From Streptomyces sp. NBC_00663 (lineage in GTDB: Bacteria > Actinomycetota > Actinomycetes > Streptomycetales > Streptomycetaceae), in assembly GCF_036226885.1 (NCBI RefSeq), contig NZ_CP109027.1, forward strand, positions 3,162,001-3,226,000: a DNA stretch of 64,000 nucleotides, given 5' to 3'. Positions 32,015 to 44,673 of the stretch are shown here, one piece after another (the stretch's first letter is position 1; each line of letters begins with the position of its first letter). A program made the translations under genes and the position numbers. The notes below the pieces were generated by a model. The model was not told where the DNA came from. It saw only the letters and a program-made list of their open reading frames with translations, and ran no database searches.

Positions 32015-32818
32015 GTGACCGATACACAGACCTACCTCGCCGCCTACGACGACCAGATGCGCGGTGTGCCGCCCACCCCGCCGGCCGGGGTGACGTACGA
32101 CAAGGACGGGCCGCTGCTGCGGATCGTCGGGCAGTTCCGGGGGTTCCTGAGCGGGCCGCGCGACCTCGGGACGGACGGCGCGGAACTGGACCGGCTGATC
32201 GCCCGGCAGCGGGACTTCTTCGCCGCGCGGGGTGAGGCGGTGGAGTGGAAGACGCGCGCCCACGACACCCCCGCCGACCTCACCCGGCGACTCCGCGCCG
32301 CCGGGTTCGTGCCGGAGGACCGGGAGACGGTGCTGATCGGGCGCGCGGCCGAGATGGCCGTACAGGAGTCCGTGCCGCCGGACGGGGTCACCCTGCGGCG
32401 GGTGACCGCCGACGCGGACATGCGGCGGATCGCCGCCATGGAGTCGGCCGTGTGGGGGCAGGACCGGGGGTGGCTCGCCGACGATCTCATCGGCCGGGTC
32501 GCCGCCGCTCCCGACGAGATCGCGGTCTACGTCGCCGAGGCGGACGGCGAGGTCGTCGCCGCCGCCTGGCTGGCCTTCCGCGCGGGCACCGACTTCGCGA
32601 GCCTGTGGGGCGGCTCCACGCTCGCCGCGTGGCGGGGCCGCGGGATCTACCGCGCGCTCGTCGCCACCCGCGCCGCCCTCGCCGCCGCCCGCGGCGTGAC
32701 CTATCTGCACGTGGACGCCTCCGACGACAGCGCCCCGATCCTGCGCCGGCTGGGCTTCACGGCGGTGACGACGACCACGCCGTACGTGTGGACGCCGGAG
32801 GCGTCCGGGGATCGCTGA
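32015..32818 (+). CDS. GNAT family N-acetyltransferase
   Basis: GTG 32015 starts a 267-residue protein. The N-terminal half (to about residue 105) resembles a degenerate GNAT or an alpha-helical leader. The C-terminal half is a GNAT domain with VTLRRVTADADMRRIAAME, the acetyl-CoA pyrophosphate loop GGSTLAAWRGRGIYRALV, and the end strand ILRRLGFTAVTTTTPYVW. It follows the previous GNAT gene by 56 bases in the same direction, but sequence similarity between them is low, so this is not a simple recent duplication. Confidence 0.87.
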   Translation: MTDTQTYLAAYDDQMRGVPPTPPAGVTYDKDGPLLRIVGQFRGFLSGPRDLGTDGAELDRLIARQRDFFAARGEAVEWKTRAHDTPADLTRRLRAAGFVPEDRETVLIGRAAEMAVQESVPPDGVTLRRVTADADMRRIAAMESAVWGQDRGWLADDLIGRVAAAPDEIAVYVAEADGEVVAAAWLAFRAGTDFASLWGGSTLAAWRGRGIYRALVATRAALAAARGVTYLHVDASDDSAPILRRLGFTAVTTTTPYVWTPEASGDR

Positions 32819-32958
32819 CCAGCCCCGATCTCCACGTCATCGCAAGGCCGCCGCGACATCCCCGCAACGCCGTTCACAGGAAGTCCCTGCACACTGCAAG
32901 CTCATTCACAGCTCGATTGAGCGTTTATACGGGGTTTTACGGGGACTTGGGGCAACGG

Positions 32959-34452
32959 ATGAGCGGTGGGGAGCGGCGGCGCGGGCCGGGGCGGCGCGCG
33001 GTGATGACCGGAGCGGCCGTGGCGGCGACGGGGGCGGCTATACCGTTCGTCCTCAAGGCCACCGGCGGCGGCTCGCCCACGGCCACCGCCACCGGCCCCG
33101 GCCGCACCGCCGCCCCCGTGGCGAGCCGGCCACCCGCCTCCCCCGTGCCCCGCGGCAGCGACCGCCCCAACATCCTCCTGGTCCTCACCGACGACCAGCC
33201 GAAGGACACGGACTGGGCCCTCCCCCAGACCCTGGACTGGCTCGGCGGCCACGGCACGACCTTCGGGCGCGCGCACGCCAACACCCCGCTCTGCGCCCCG
33301 TCCCGGGCGTCGATCATGTCCGGCCGGTACGCCCACAACCACGGCCTCCTCGACACCCGCCACCCCGGCCATCTCGACCAACGCACCACGGTCCAGTGCC
33401 GGTTGCACGAGGCGGGCTACCGCACCGGCCTGTTCGGCAAGTACCTCAACTACTGGCCCACCGGCCACAACCCGCCCCACTTCGACGAGTGGCTGCTCCA
33501 GGAGCCGGTGCGCTACTACAACGGCCACTACAACGACAACGGCACCGTCCGGACCCTCCCCGGCTACAACACCACCGTCATCAAGGACCGCGCCCTCGAC
33601 TTCATCGAGCGCTCGCGCGACGACAGCCGCCCCTGGTTCGCGTTCGTCGCCACGCGCTCCGCGCACGAGGTGAACATCCCGGAGCGGAGGTACGCCCACA
33701 CGCGCGTGCCCGAGTGGCAGGGCCGCCCGTCGGTGTTCGAGCCCAGCAAGGGCGACAAACCGCCCTACCTCCGCCGGGCCCACCACACCTTCGCCGAGGG
33801 CAGCGCCCTGCGCACCCGTCAGCTGCGCACGCTGCTGTCCGTGGACGACGCGATGCGCGACTTCCGCGACAAGCTGCGCGCGCTCGGCCAACTCGACAAC
33901 ACGCTCGTGCTGTTCACCAGCGACCACGGCCTGTGCTGGGGCGACCACGGCTGGCTGCGCAAGTCGGTGCCCTACCGGCCGAGCCTCGAAGTGCCCTTCC
34001 ACCTCTCCTGGCCCGCCGGCGGGCACGGCGACGCCCGCGCCGACGACCGGCTCACCGGCCACGTCGACATCGCGCCCACCCTCCTCGCCGCGGCGGGCGT
34101 CGCCCCGGACACCCCGCAGGACGGCCACTCCCTGCTCGACCGGGACAGCGACCGCAGCCATCTGCTCGCCGAGTGGTGGTGGAACCGGCAGGACAAGCAG
34201 CCGATCCACACCTGGGCGTCGTACGTCGGCAAAACCGAGCAGTACACGGAGTACTACCGCACCCGCCTCGGCACCGACGGCCGCCCGCACGGCGACGGCA
34301 AGGTGCTCTTCCGCGAGTACTACGACCTGCGCGCCGATCCGTATCAGCTGCGGAACCGCCTGCACGGCGCCGGCCCGGAGGACGAACAGCGGCTCGGCAT
34401 CCCGGCGTTGGCGGCAGGGCTGGCCAAAGCCCGTTTGCGGGACGGGAACTGA
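32959..34452 (+). CDS. Secreted sulfatase (Tat-type leader)
   Basis: ATG 32959 gives 497 residues. The start GERRRGPGRRAVMTGAAVAATGAAI looks like a twin-arginine signal, followed by a Pro/Thr-rich linker. The sulfatase domain begins RPNILLVLTDDQ (metal aspartates). The catalytic cysteine C112 is in CAPSRAS, the site converted to formylglycine. Later metal ligands are in TSDHGLCWGDHGW. Type I sulfatases cleave sulfate esters; the substrate, possibly a glycan, is unknown. A formylglycine-generating enzyme must be supplied from elsewhere. Its upstream region (32819-32958) is AT-rich and probably holds a promoter. Confidence 0.92.
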   Translation: MSGGERRRGPGRRAVMTGAAVAATGAAIPFVLKATGGGSPTATATGPGRTAAPVASRPPASPVPRGSDRPNILLVLTDDQPKDTDWALPQTLDWLGGHGTTFGRAHANTPLCAPSRASIMSGRYAHNHGLLDTRHPGHLDQRTTVQCRLHEAGYRTGLFGKYLNYWPTGHNPPHFDEWLLQEPVRYYNGHYNDNGTVRTLPGYNTTVIKDRALDFIERSRDDSRPWFAFVATRSAHEVNIPERRYAHTRVPEWQGRPSVFEPSKGDKPPYLRRAHHTFAEGSALRTRQLRTLLSVDDAMRDFRDKLRALGQLDNTLVLFTSDHGLCWGDHGWLRKSVPYRPSLEVPFHLSWPAGGHGDARADDRLTGHVDIAPTLLAAAGVAPDTPQDGHSLLDRDSDRSHLLAEWWWNRQDKQPIHTWASYVGKTEQYTEYYRTRLGTDGRPHGDGKVLFREYYDLRADPYQLRNRLHGAGPEDEQRLGIPALAAGLAKARLRDGN

Positions 34453-34508
34453 CGGAAGGGAACTTCCTGCGCGCCGTGTTCCAAGCCGGCGTGGAGGGGG
34501 GATGGCCG

Positions 34509-35615
34509 ATGGGGCCGTTGATCGCTGTGCTGGGGAGTGCGGATCCGGGGCGTTCGTACGACCCCCCGATGGGCGACACCGAGGCCGCGCTGACGGCCGG
34601 TGAGGAGATCGGGACGGCGCTGGCCGCGGCCGGGTGCCGGATCGTCGTGTACTCAAGCGAGGCGCAGTTCGTGGAGGACCGTGTCGTCACCGGATACCTC
34701 ACCCGCGAGGACCTGCCGCCGGGCTCGGTCCAGGTACGGCCGCCCTACGACGACGACGCCGAGACCGACTTCCCGCACCTCGTCGAGCGGCCGGAGGTCT
34801 TCGACGTACGCAACGATCCGGGTGCCGACTGGGAGGTCGGCTTCTACCGGTCGCTGCGCGAGGTCGACGGGGTGGTCCTCGTCGGTGGCGGACGTTCCAC
34901 GCTGGTCACCGGGATGATCTGCCTCGCGTTCGGGATACCGGTGTATCCGGTGGCGTGGTTCGGGGGTGCCTCCCGCAAGGTCTGGGACACCATGAACCGC
35001 TCCACCCACCACGCCACGCCGGACGAGGTCTCGGCCATGGGCGCGCCCTGGGGCAGGGACAGCGCACAGCGACTGGTCAGGGTGCTGGGCACCCAGCGGG
35101 AACGGCGTGCGCAGAAGCAGCGCGAGGAGGCCAGGTCCCGGCGGGGCGCCACCCTGCGGGCCGGGCTCGGCGCGGTCACCGGGATGCTGCTGCTCCTGCT
35201 CGGCTTCGCCACCATCCCGCTCACCTACGCCGTCGAGTCGAGCACCGCGGTCAATCTCAGCGCGCTCATCGTGGGCGCGCTGGCCACCGGCACCTCGGGG
35301 GCGATCACCCGCACCGTCTTCGACCGCGAGACGCACTGGGCGCGGACGGCGGTCCTCGGCATGTCGGCCGGCGGAATCGCCTTCCTGCTCTTCGTCTCCG
35401 CCCAACTCGCCGCGTCCCCCGACATCCTGGCCGGTGAGGGCGTCCGCCGGCTGCTCTTCTTCGTCCTCGCCGTCGGCTATGTCTCGGGCTTCACGTTCGA
35501 CGCGGTCTACAACCGTCTGAAGCAGACGGAGCCACCCGCACCGCCGGTGGTTCCGGGGCTGCCGACGGGGGTGCCGGGCGGGGCGACGCCGCCGCAGAGC
35601 CCCGGGGGCGTCTGA
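34509..35615 (+). CDS. SLOG-like Rossmann domain fused to four membrane helices
   Basis: ATG 34509 follows GGAGGGGGG at seven bases. Residues 1-165 look like a SLOG (SMF/DprA-LOG) nucleotide-binding domain: GPLIAVLGSADPG at the first strand, then VDGVVLVGGGRSTLVTGMICL with the Gly-rich loop, and FGIPVYPVAWFGGASRKVW. A basic linker (195-217) leads to four hydrophobic segments (about 219-240, 249-270, 279-300, 313-334). The stop overlaps the TIR gene start by one base (TGATG). A sensor domain joined to a small membrane domain next to a TIR enzyme recalls Thoeris-type immunity, in which TIR makes a nucleotide signal read by a SLOG-containing or membrane effector. Function is inferred, not shown. 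Confidence 0.65.
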   Translation: MGPLIAVLGSADPGRSYDPPMGDTEAALTAGEEIGTALAAAGCRIVVYSSEAQFVEDRVVTGYLTREDLPPGSVQVRPPYDDDAETDFPHLVERPEVFDVRNDPGADWEVGFYRSLREVDGVVLVGGGRSTLVTGMICLAFGIPVYPVAWFGGASRKVWDTMNRSTHHATPDEVSAMGAPWGRDSAQRLVRVLGTQRERRAQKQREEARSRRGATLRAGLGAVTGMLLLLLGFATIPLTYAVESSTAVNLSALIVGALATGTSGAITRTVFDRETHWARTAVLGMSAGGIAFLLFVSAQLAASPDILAGEGVRRLLFFVLAVGYVSGFTFDAVYNRLKQTEPPAPPVVPGLPTGVPGGATPPQSPGGV

Positions 35616-36949
35616 TGGAGTCACCGGCCCGGCTCAACGTCTTCCTCAGCCACCGGTACCACTCCCCCGCCGAGAACCTCTACTTCTGGGAGCTGCTCAG
35701 CTCCGCCGAGGACATCTCGTTCCGGGTCGACGAGGCGCTGTCCTTCACCAGCCCGGTCCGTCTGGAGCGCATGATCCGGGACGCGGACGGGTTCGTCGGC
35801 ATCCATCCGCTGCCGGGCGGGGCCCGTGAGGTGCATCTGCTGCCCCGGCTGCGGCACATGGCCCGCTACTTCCGGCTGGAACTGGGCATGGCGGTACGGG
35901 CCCGCAAACCGGCCGTCGTCTTCCACGACCAACGGCTGCTGCCCGCGTTACGGGCCCCCGAGAGCGTCCGCCTGGTGCCCTACGACGCCCAGGAGACCGA
36001 GGCGGCGAACCAGTCCGCGCTGCCGGGGAAGGTCGAGTCGGTCTACCGGGGGTTCCTCGCCGAGGCGCACGCGTCGGCGTCGGCGCAGCGGCGGCGGTCG
36101 CACCACCAGCGCCAGGTGGGGCTGGTGGTCTCGCCGGACAACGGGTCCGCCACGTCGGTGCTGACCGAGGCGCTGGAGGAACACTCCTGGGAACCCGTCG
36201 TGCTGCCCTGGCCACCCCGCCTCGACCTCGATCTGGTCACCCGGCTGCGGGCCTGTGACTGGGTGATCGTCGATCTGGACACCGTGGAGGGCCATCTCGT
36301 GGCCGCCTTCACGCACGGCCAGTTCGTTCCGACGCTGCCGATCCTCTCGCCGCGCGTCTTCGAGCCGCTGGAGAACGTGCTGTACGGCGAGACCGCGACC
36401 GGCCACCGCAAGGCGATCCTGCGCTGGCGCGATCCCGACGACCTCGGCGCGGCCGTCGATCCGCATCTGCGGGTCATCGACGAACCGCCCCGCTACATCG
36501 GCAGCACCGCGCAGGCCCTGGACTACTTCCGCTCCGCCGCCAAACGCAACGAACGTGTCTTCCTGAGCTACGCCTCCGCCAACGGCGACCGGGCCGCCGC
36601 GTTCTCCGGCCTGCTCAACGAGCGCTTCCAGAAGGTCTTCGACTTCCGCGAGCAGGGTGCCATCGGCGTCGGTGAGGACTGGCTGGACGACCTGATCGGC
36701 AATCTGGCGCGGACCGCGGTCGGCGTGCTGCTGCTGTCGAAGGAGTACCTGGAGAGCGAGTACTGCATGTTCGAAGCCCGCGAACTGCACCGGGCCTCGA
36801 TCGAACGGCGCGTGAAACTCGTTCCGGTGTGCCTGGAGAGGATGGACCTCCCCGCCTTCCTCCAGGGCACCCAGTACCGCGCCCTCTACCGCCACACCCC
36901 ACAGGAGATCGTCACCGAGCTGCTCTCCCAACTCGCCGCCACCGCCTGA
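35615..36949 (+). CDS. TIR domain protein with an N-terminal Rossmann-like module
   Basis: The 444-residue protein has three parts. Residues 1-125 (LNVFLSHRYHSPAENLYFW to GMAVRARKPAVVFHDQR) look like a TIR- or SLOG-related fold. A middle part, 165-290, has VGLVVSPDNGSATSVLTEAL and CDWVIVDLD. The C-terminal canonical TIR starts ERVFLSYASANGDRAAAFSGLL (about 313) and carries a likely catalytic glutamate E387 in SEYCMFEARE. TIR domains of this kind cleave NAD+ or build signalling nucleotides. It is coupled to the SLOG-transmembrane gene. Codon 112 (35948-35950) is TTA, so translation should depend on bldA tRNA. The last 38 bases overlap the convergent rhomboid-like gene. Confidence 0.8.
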   Translation: MESPARLNVFLSHRYHSPAENLYFWELLSSAEDISFRVDEALSFTSPVRLERMIRDADGFVGIHPLPGGAREVHLLPRLRHMARYFRLELGMAVRARKPAVVFHDQRLLPALRAPESVRLVPYDAQETEAANQSALPGKVESVYRGFLAEAHASASAQRRRSHHQRQVGLVVSPDNGSATSVLTEALEEHSWEPVVLPWPPRLDLDLVTRLRACDWVIVDLDTVEGHLVAAFTHGQFVPTLPILSPRVFEPLENVLYGETATGHRKAILRWRDPDDLGAAVDPHLRVIDEPPRYIGSTAQALDYFRSAAKRNERVFLSYASANGDRAAAFSGLLNERFQKVFDFREQGAIGVGEDWLDDLIGNLARTAVGVLLLSKEYLESEYCMFEARELHRASIERRVKLVPVCLERMDLPAFLQGTQYRALYRHTPQEIVTELLSQLAATA

Positions 36950-37670
36950 CCAACGGCCACGCGCCCACCCCGATCGCCAGCGAGAACAGATGCCCCCAGT
37001 TGCTCAGCGGATCGGTGAAAGCGAGCAGGTCCTGGACCAGCATCGCGCCGAACAGCGCCAGCGACGGCCATCGCAGCCAGGGCCTCAGCAGCCCCGCGAG
37101 CGCCCCGAAGCTCGCGGCGACCCCGAAGCTGATGCCGTAGTCCAGTCGGTGCAGCGAGCTGTCCGGCAGCCGCCCGGCCAGCACCGCGAGCCCCACCGGC
37201 ACTTCGGTCGCCAGCGTGGCCCCGACATGCCCGAGCAGGAACACCACGGCCGCCCGCGCCCCGCCGATCCGCCGCTCCAACGCGGTCAGCACGACCAGGA
37301 AGCCGAGGGTGTACGGCGACAGCAGTCCGCCCGCGATCCACAGCGCGCTCGCGAGCAGCACCAGCACCGGCGTCCGCACGAGGTGCGCCACATCGGTGCT
37401 GGAGCCCTGGAGCAGGGTGTGCACGAGGTCGGGGTCGGCGTACTCGGTGACCAGCGAGGTCACGGCGAGGACGGCGGCGTAACCGAAGGTGAGGGGGGTC
37501 CCGGTGGGGGTGGGGAGGAGGCGCCAGGGGCGGGGCCGTACCGGAGCCCGGCGGGCGGCCGGTGCCGGTGTCCGTTGAGCGGGGATGCCGTCGAGCAGCT
37601 CGGACACGTCAGGGCCGACCGCGTCGGGCACGCGGGCATCGGGAAGGCCGGCCGTCTCCGTCCGCTCCAC
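36912..37670 (-). CDS. Rhomboid-like membrane protein
   Basis: GTG 37670 (MERTETAGLPDARVPD) follows AAGGAGGG and is preferred to far-upstream starts. The 252-residue protein has a soluble leader of about 60 residues and about six membrane segments. The stretch LHRLDYGISFGVAASFGALAG and the later NWGHLFSLAIGVGAW fit the Rhomboid_2-like family: GIS offers a possible catalytic serine and GH a possible histidine, in place of the canonical GxSG/H dyad. Proteolysis is therefore possible but unproven. It is convergent with and overlaps the TIR gene by 38 bases. Confidence 0.7.
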   Translation of the reverse strand: MERTETAGLPDARVPDAVGPDVSELLDGIPAQRTPAPAARRAPVRPRPWRLLPTPTGTPLTFGYAAVLAVTSLVTEYADPDLVHTLLQGSSTDVAHLVRTPVLVLLASALWIAGGLLSPYTLGFLVVLTALERRIGGARAAVVFLLGHVGATLATEVPVGLAVLAGRLPDSSLHRLDYGISFGVAASFGALAGLLRPWLRWPSLALFGAMLVQDLLAFTDPLSNWGHLFSLAIGVGAWPLVRRWRRVGRAAR

Positions 37671-37836
37671 CGCGAGGCCCTCCTTCCGTCTCGCCCCACG
37701 ATTCGCTCCGGACCGCGCCTTTGTCTGTGACCGGCGCCACGCGGGCGCCGATTCACAGGGAGTTCTCAACGACCGTCCGGCGGGCGGCTCCCGGAAACTC
37801 CCTGTGCAGAAGCCACCGAACTGCCAAAATGACCTG

Positions 37837-38514
37837 ATGCCCATCTCGTACGACACCCCTGAAGTCCTGGACCGTCGCGAGGGCCCGCACGGCGAGGTCG
37901 TGCTGCGCCGGCACGGGGAGTTGCTACAGATCATCGCCAACGGCTGTTTCCTGATGGACACTTCCGACGGCCGCTCGGAGCGGCTGCTGGTCGACGCCGC
38001 GCTCGCCGCGCTGGACGACCGGGCCGCGCCGAGCGTGCTGATCGGCGGCCTCGGGGTCGGCTTCTCGCTCGTGCACGCCGCCGGGAATCCGCGCTGGGGC
38101 GGGATCACGGTCGTGGAGCGGGAGTCCGCCATCATCGACTGGCACCGCGCCGGCCCGCTGTCCCCGCTCACCGCGCGGGCACTGGCGGATGCACGCGCAA
38201 AGATTCTGGAAACGGATCTTGTCACTTACGTCAATGAGACATCGGACACGTACGACGTTCTGTGCCTGGACATCGACAACGGACCAGGCTGGACGGTCAC
38301 CGAGGGCAACGACGGGCTGTACTCACCGGCCGGACTGGCCAGCTGCGCAAGGGTGTTGACCCCGGGCGGGGTGCTGGCCGTGTGGTCGGCGCAGCCCTCT
38401 CCGGAATTTGAAAGTTCCCTATGGAATGCCGGGTTCCAACAGGTGCGTACCGAAGAGATCCCGGTTGCCCGGGGCGTTCCGGACGTCGTGCACCTCGGCG
38501 TCCGACCTGGATAG
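37837..38514 (+). CDS. Spermidine synthase-like SAM-binding protein
   Basis: ATG 37837 starts a 225-residue protein with the spermidine synthase-like Rossmann fold: SVLIGGLGVGFSLVHAA (SAM-binding Gly loop), ITVVERESAIIDWHRA (acidic end of strand 2), YDVLCLDIDNGPGW and a later LTPGGVLAVWSAQPSPEFESSL. Real SpeE has DxxD catalytic residues for putrescine aminopropylation; here LDIDNG keeps one candidate, so a methyltransferase-like or regulatory function is also possible. It starts just upstream of the two-component genes but is separated by 132 bases. Confidence 0.8.
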   Translation: MPISYDTPEVLDRREGPHGEVVLRRHGELLQIIANGCFLMDTSDGRSERLLVDAALAALDDRAAPSVLIGGLGVGFSLVHAAGNPRWGGITVVERESAIIDWHRAGPLSPLTARALADARAKILETDLVTYVNETSDTYDVLCLDIDNGPGWTVTEGNDGLYSPAGLASCARVLTPGGVLAVWSAQPSPEFESSLWNAGFQQVRTEEIPVARGVPDVVHLGVRPG

Positions 38515-38646
38515 CCGAGGCGCGGTGACTCCCCGTACTCTGCTTCCCTGACGCAGATCATTCAAGCGTCAATCGCAAGCATGCGCAGGCAAGCCAGAGA
38601 GCGGAATCACCCCACTGATTCCGGAAAGCAACTTTTGGGGCGGGCG

Positions 38647-39387
38647 ATGGAGCAGACACACACCTCCCACAACGGCACGGCTACGGCCACCCCGGGCGCA
38701 CAGCGCCGGGTGCTGGTGGTCGAGGACGACCCGACGATCGTGGAGGCCATCGCGACCCGGCTGCGCGCCGAGGGATTCCTCGTGCAGACCGCGGGCGACG
38801 GTCCGGCGGCGGTCGACACGGCCGAGGCCTGGCAGCCCGATCTGCTGATCCTCGACATCATGCTGCCCGGCTTCGACGGCCTGGAGGTCTGCCGCCGGGT
38901 GCAGGCCGCCCGCCCGGTGCCGGTGCTGATGCTGACCGCGCGGGACGACGAGACCGACATGCTGGTCGGGCTCGGCGTGGGCGCCGACGACTACATGACC
39001 AAGCCGTTCTCGATGCGTGAGCTGGCGGCCCGGGTGCACGTCCTGCTGCGGCGCGTGGAGCGGGCGGCACTGGCCGCCGCCACGCCCCGCTCGGGCATCC
39101 TGCGCCTGGGCGAACTGGAGATCGACCACGCGCAGCGCCGGGTGCGGGTGCGGAGTGAGGATGTTCACCTCACACCGACCGAGTTCGACCTGCTGGTGTG
39201 CCTGGCGAACACCCCGCGCGCGGTGCTCTCCCGGGAGCAGCTGCTGGCCGAGGTGTGGGACTGGGCGGACGCCTCCGGCACCCGCACGGTCGACAGCCAC
39301 ATCAAGGCGCTGCGGCGGAAGATCGGCGCCGAGCGGATCCGCACGGTGCACGGCGTGGGCTACGCCCTGGAGACGCCGACGCCATGA
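38647..39387 (+). CDS. OmpR/PhoB-family response regulator
   Basis: ATG 38647 (MEQTHTSHNG) was chosen over an in-frame ATG at 38581 because GGGGCGGG lies just before it. The 246-residue protein has a receiver domain (acidic pocket VVEDD, phosphoacceptor D70 in LILDIMLP, lysine in YMTKPFS) and a winged-helix DNA-binding domain (HLTPTEFDLLVCL, SHIKALRRKIG). It overlaps the kinase gene by four bases (ATGA), so they are a cognate pair. Confidence 0.95.
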   Translation: MEQTHTSHNGTATATPGAQRRVLVVEDDPTIVEAIATRLRAEGFLVQTAGDGPAAVDTAEAWQPDLLILDIMLPGFDGLEVCRRVQAARPVPVLMLTARDDETDMLVGLGVGADDYMTKPFSMRELAARVHVLLRRVERAALAAATPRSGILRLGELEIDHAQRRVRVRSEDVHLTPTEFDLLVCLANTPRAVLSREQLLAEVWDWADASGTRTVDSHIKALRRKIGAERIRTVHGVGYALETPTP

Positions 39388-40511
39388 GCGAGGGCCCGGC
39401 CGGACGGAGAGGCCCCGGGGGGCAGTGGAAGGGCTCCGGTGAGCCCTGGGGCAGCGTGCGCCCGTTCTCGATCAAGACCAAGCTGGGGGCGCTGGTCGTC
39501 GCCTCGGTCCTGATCACCACGGGCCTGTCGATGATCGCGGTGCAGACCAAGACGGAGATCCGGTTCATCACGGTCTTCTCCATGATCGCCACCCTGCTCA
39601 TCACCCAGTTCGTGGCGCACTCGCTCACGGCCCCGCTGGACGAGATGAACGCGGTCGCCCGCTCCATCTCGCACGGCGACTACACACGCCGGGTGCGGGA
39701 GAACCGTCGCGACGAGCTCGGGGACCTGGCCGAGACGATCAATCGCATGGCCGACGACCTGGAGGCCCAGGAACAGCAGCGCAAGGAGCTGGTGGCGAAC
39801 GTCTCCCACGAGCTCCGCACGCCCATCGCGGGCCTCCGCGCGGTGCTGGAGAACATCGTGGACGGGGTCTCGCCCGCGGACCCCGAGACGATGCGTACGG
39901 CCCTGAAGCAGACGGAGCGGCTCGGCCGGCTGGTCGAGACGCTCCTTGACCTCTCCCGCCTCGACAACGGCGTCGTCCCGCTGAAGCGGCGCCGCTTCGA
40001 GGTGTGGCCGTATCTGTCGGGCGTGCTGAAGGAGGCCAACATGGTCGCCTCGGCCCGCGCGGGCCTTGGTTCCGGATCCGGCAGCCACACGCGCACCGAC
40101 GTGCATCTGCATCTGGACGTGACCCCGCCGGAGCTGACCGCGCACGCGGACCCGGAGCGGATCCACCAGGTGGTGGCGAATCTCATCGACAACGCGGTCA
40201 AGCACAGCCCGCCGCACGGCCGGGTCACCGTGAAGGCCCGGCGCGGCCCGCTGCCCGAATCCCTTGAGCTGGAGATTCTCGACGAGGGCCCCGGCATTCC
40301 GCGCTCGGAGTGGCACCGCGTCTTCGAGCGGTTCAACCGCGGCAACATCACCCGGCCGCACGGCCCGGGCAGCGACGGCGGCACCGGGCTGGGTCTGGCC
40401 ATCGCCCGCTGGGCGGTGGATCTGCACGGCGGCCGGATCGGAGTGGCCGAATCCGAGCGTGGCTGCCGGATTCTTGTCACTCTCCCGGGACTTCCATCTC
40501 TGCCAAGTTGA
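39384..40511 (+). CDS. Sensor histidine kinase, cognate to the preceding regulator
   Basis: The 375-residue protein has two adjacent membrane helices (about 32-54 and 61-80) with almost no extracytoplasmic loop. A HAMP domain (APLDEMNAVARSIS) follows, then the phosphoacceptor H142 in VANVSHELRTPIAG and a HATPase with NLIDNAVKHSP and GGTGLGLAIARW. The near-absent external loop suggests sensing in the membrane or cytoplasm. Coupled to the regulator by an ATGA overlap. Confidence 0.94.
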   Translation: MSEGPAGRRGPGGQWKGSGEPWGSVRPFSIKTKLGALVVASVLITTGLSMIAVQTKTEIRFITVFSMIATLLITQFVAHSLTAPLDEMNAVARSISHGDYTRRVRENRRDELGDLAETINRMADDLEAQEQQRKELVANVSHELRTPIAGLRAVLENIVDGVSPADPETMRTALKQTERLGRLVETLLDLSRLDNGVVPLKRRRFEVWPYLSGVLKEANMVASARAGLGSGSGSHTRTDVHLHLDVTPPELTAHADPERIHQVVANLIDNAVKHSPPHGRVTVKARRGPLPESLELEILDEGPGIPRSEWHRVFERFNRGNITRPHGPGSDGGTGLGLAIARWAVDLHGGRIGVAESERGCRILVTLPGLPSLPS

Positions 40512-40802
40512 CGTAAAGTTCGAAGCGGAGCACCAAGATCCACGGACGTCCGCGCTGACGGACACGTGTGATCGGTCACAGGCCCGCGCCATCGGCGTCC
40601 GGGGCCGCGCTCACCCCTTGCCAGCTGTCGCCGTGAGAAGCGGAACCACGCTTGTTTCCCGCCATTTCTGGCCCCGAAACACGCTCTCCGATGTGACTTA
40701 CGCGACGATGACCATGCCCGGCCTGACCTTCCCGGCCAGGGAGGCGTAGCCTTTATTCCCGCTGTCCATCACCTTGTGAAGCGGAAGAGGGCGGTTGCCG
40801 CC

Positions 40803-44603
<3,801 letters not shown>

Positions 44604-44619
44604 GTCTCGTCAGCACACC

Positions 44620-44657
44620 GGAAGGCCCGGTCCCCTCAAGGGGGGCCGGGCCTTTCC
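44620..44657. terminator. Bidirectional terminator after sucA
   Basis: GGAAGGCCCGG and CCGGGCCTTTCC form a long near-perfect stem around CCCCTCAAGGGG, between the sucA stop and the convergent NB-ARC gene. Confidence 0.8.
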
Positions 44658-44673
44658 GTTCGCCGGCTGCCGC

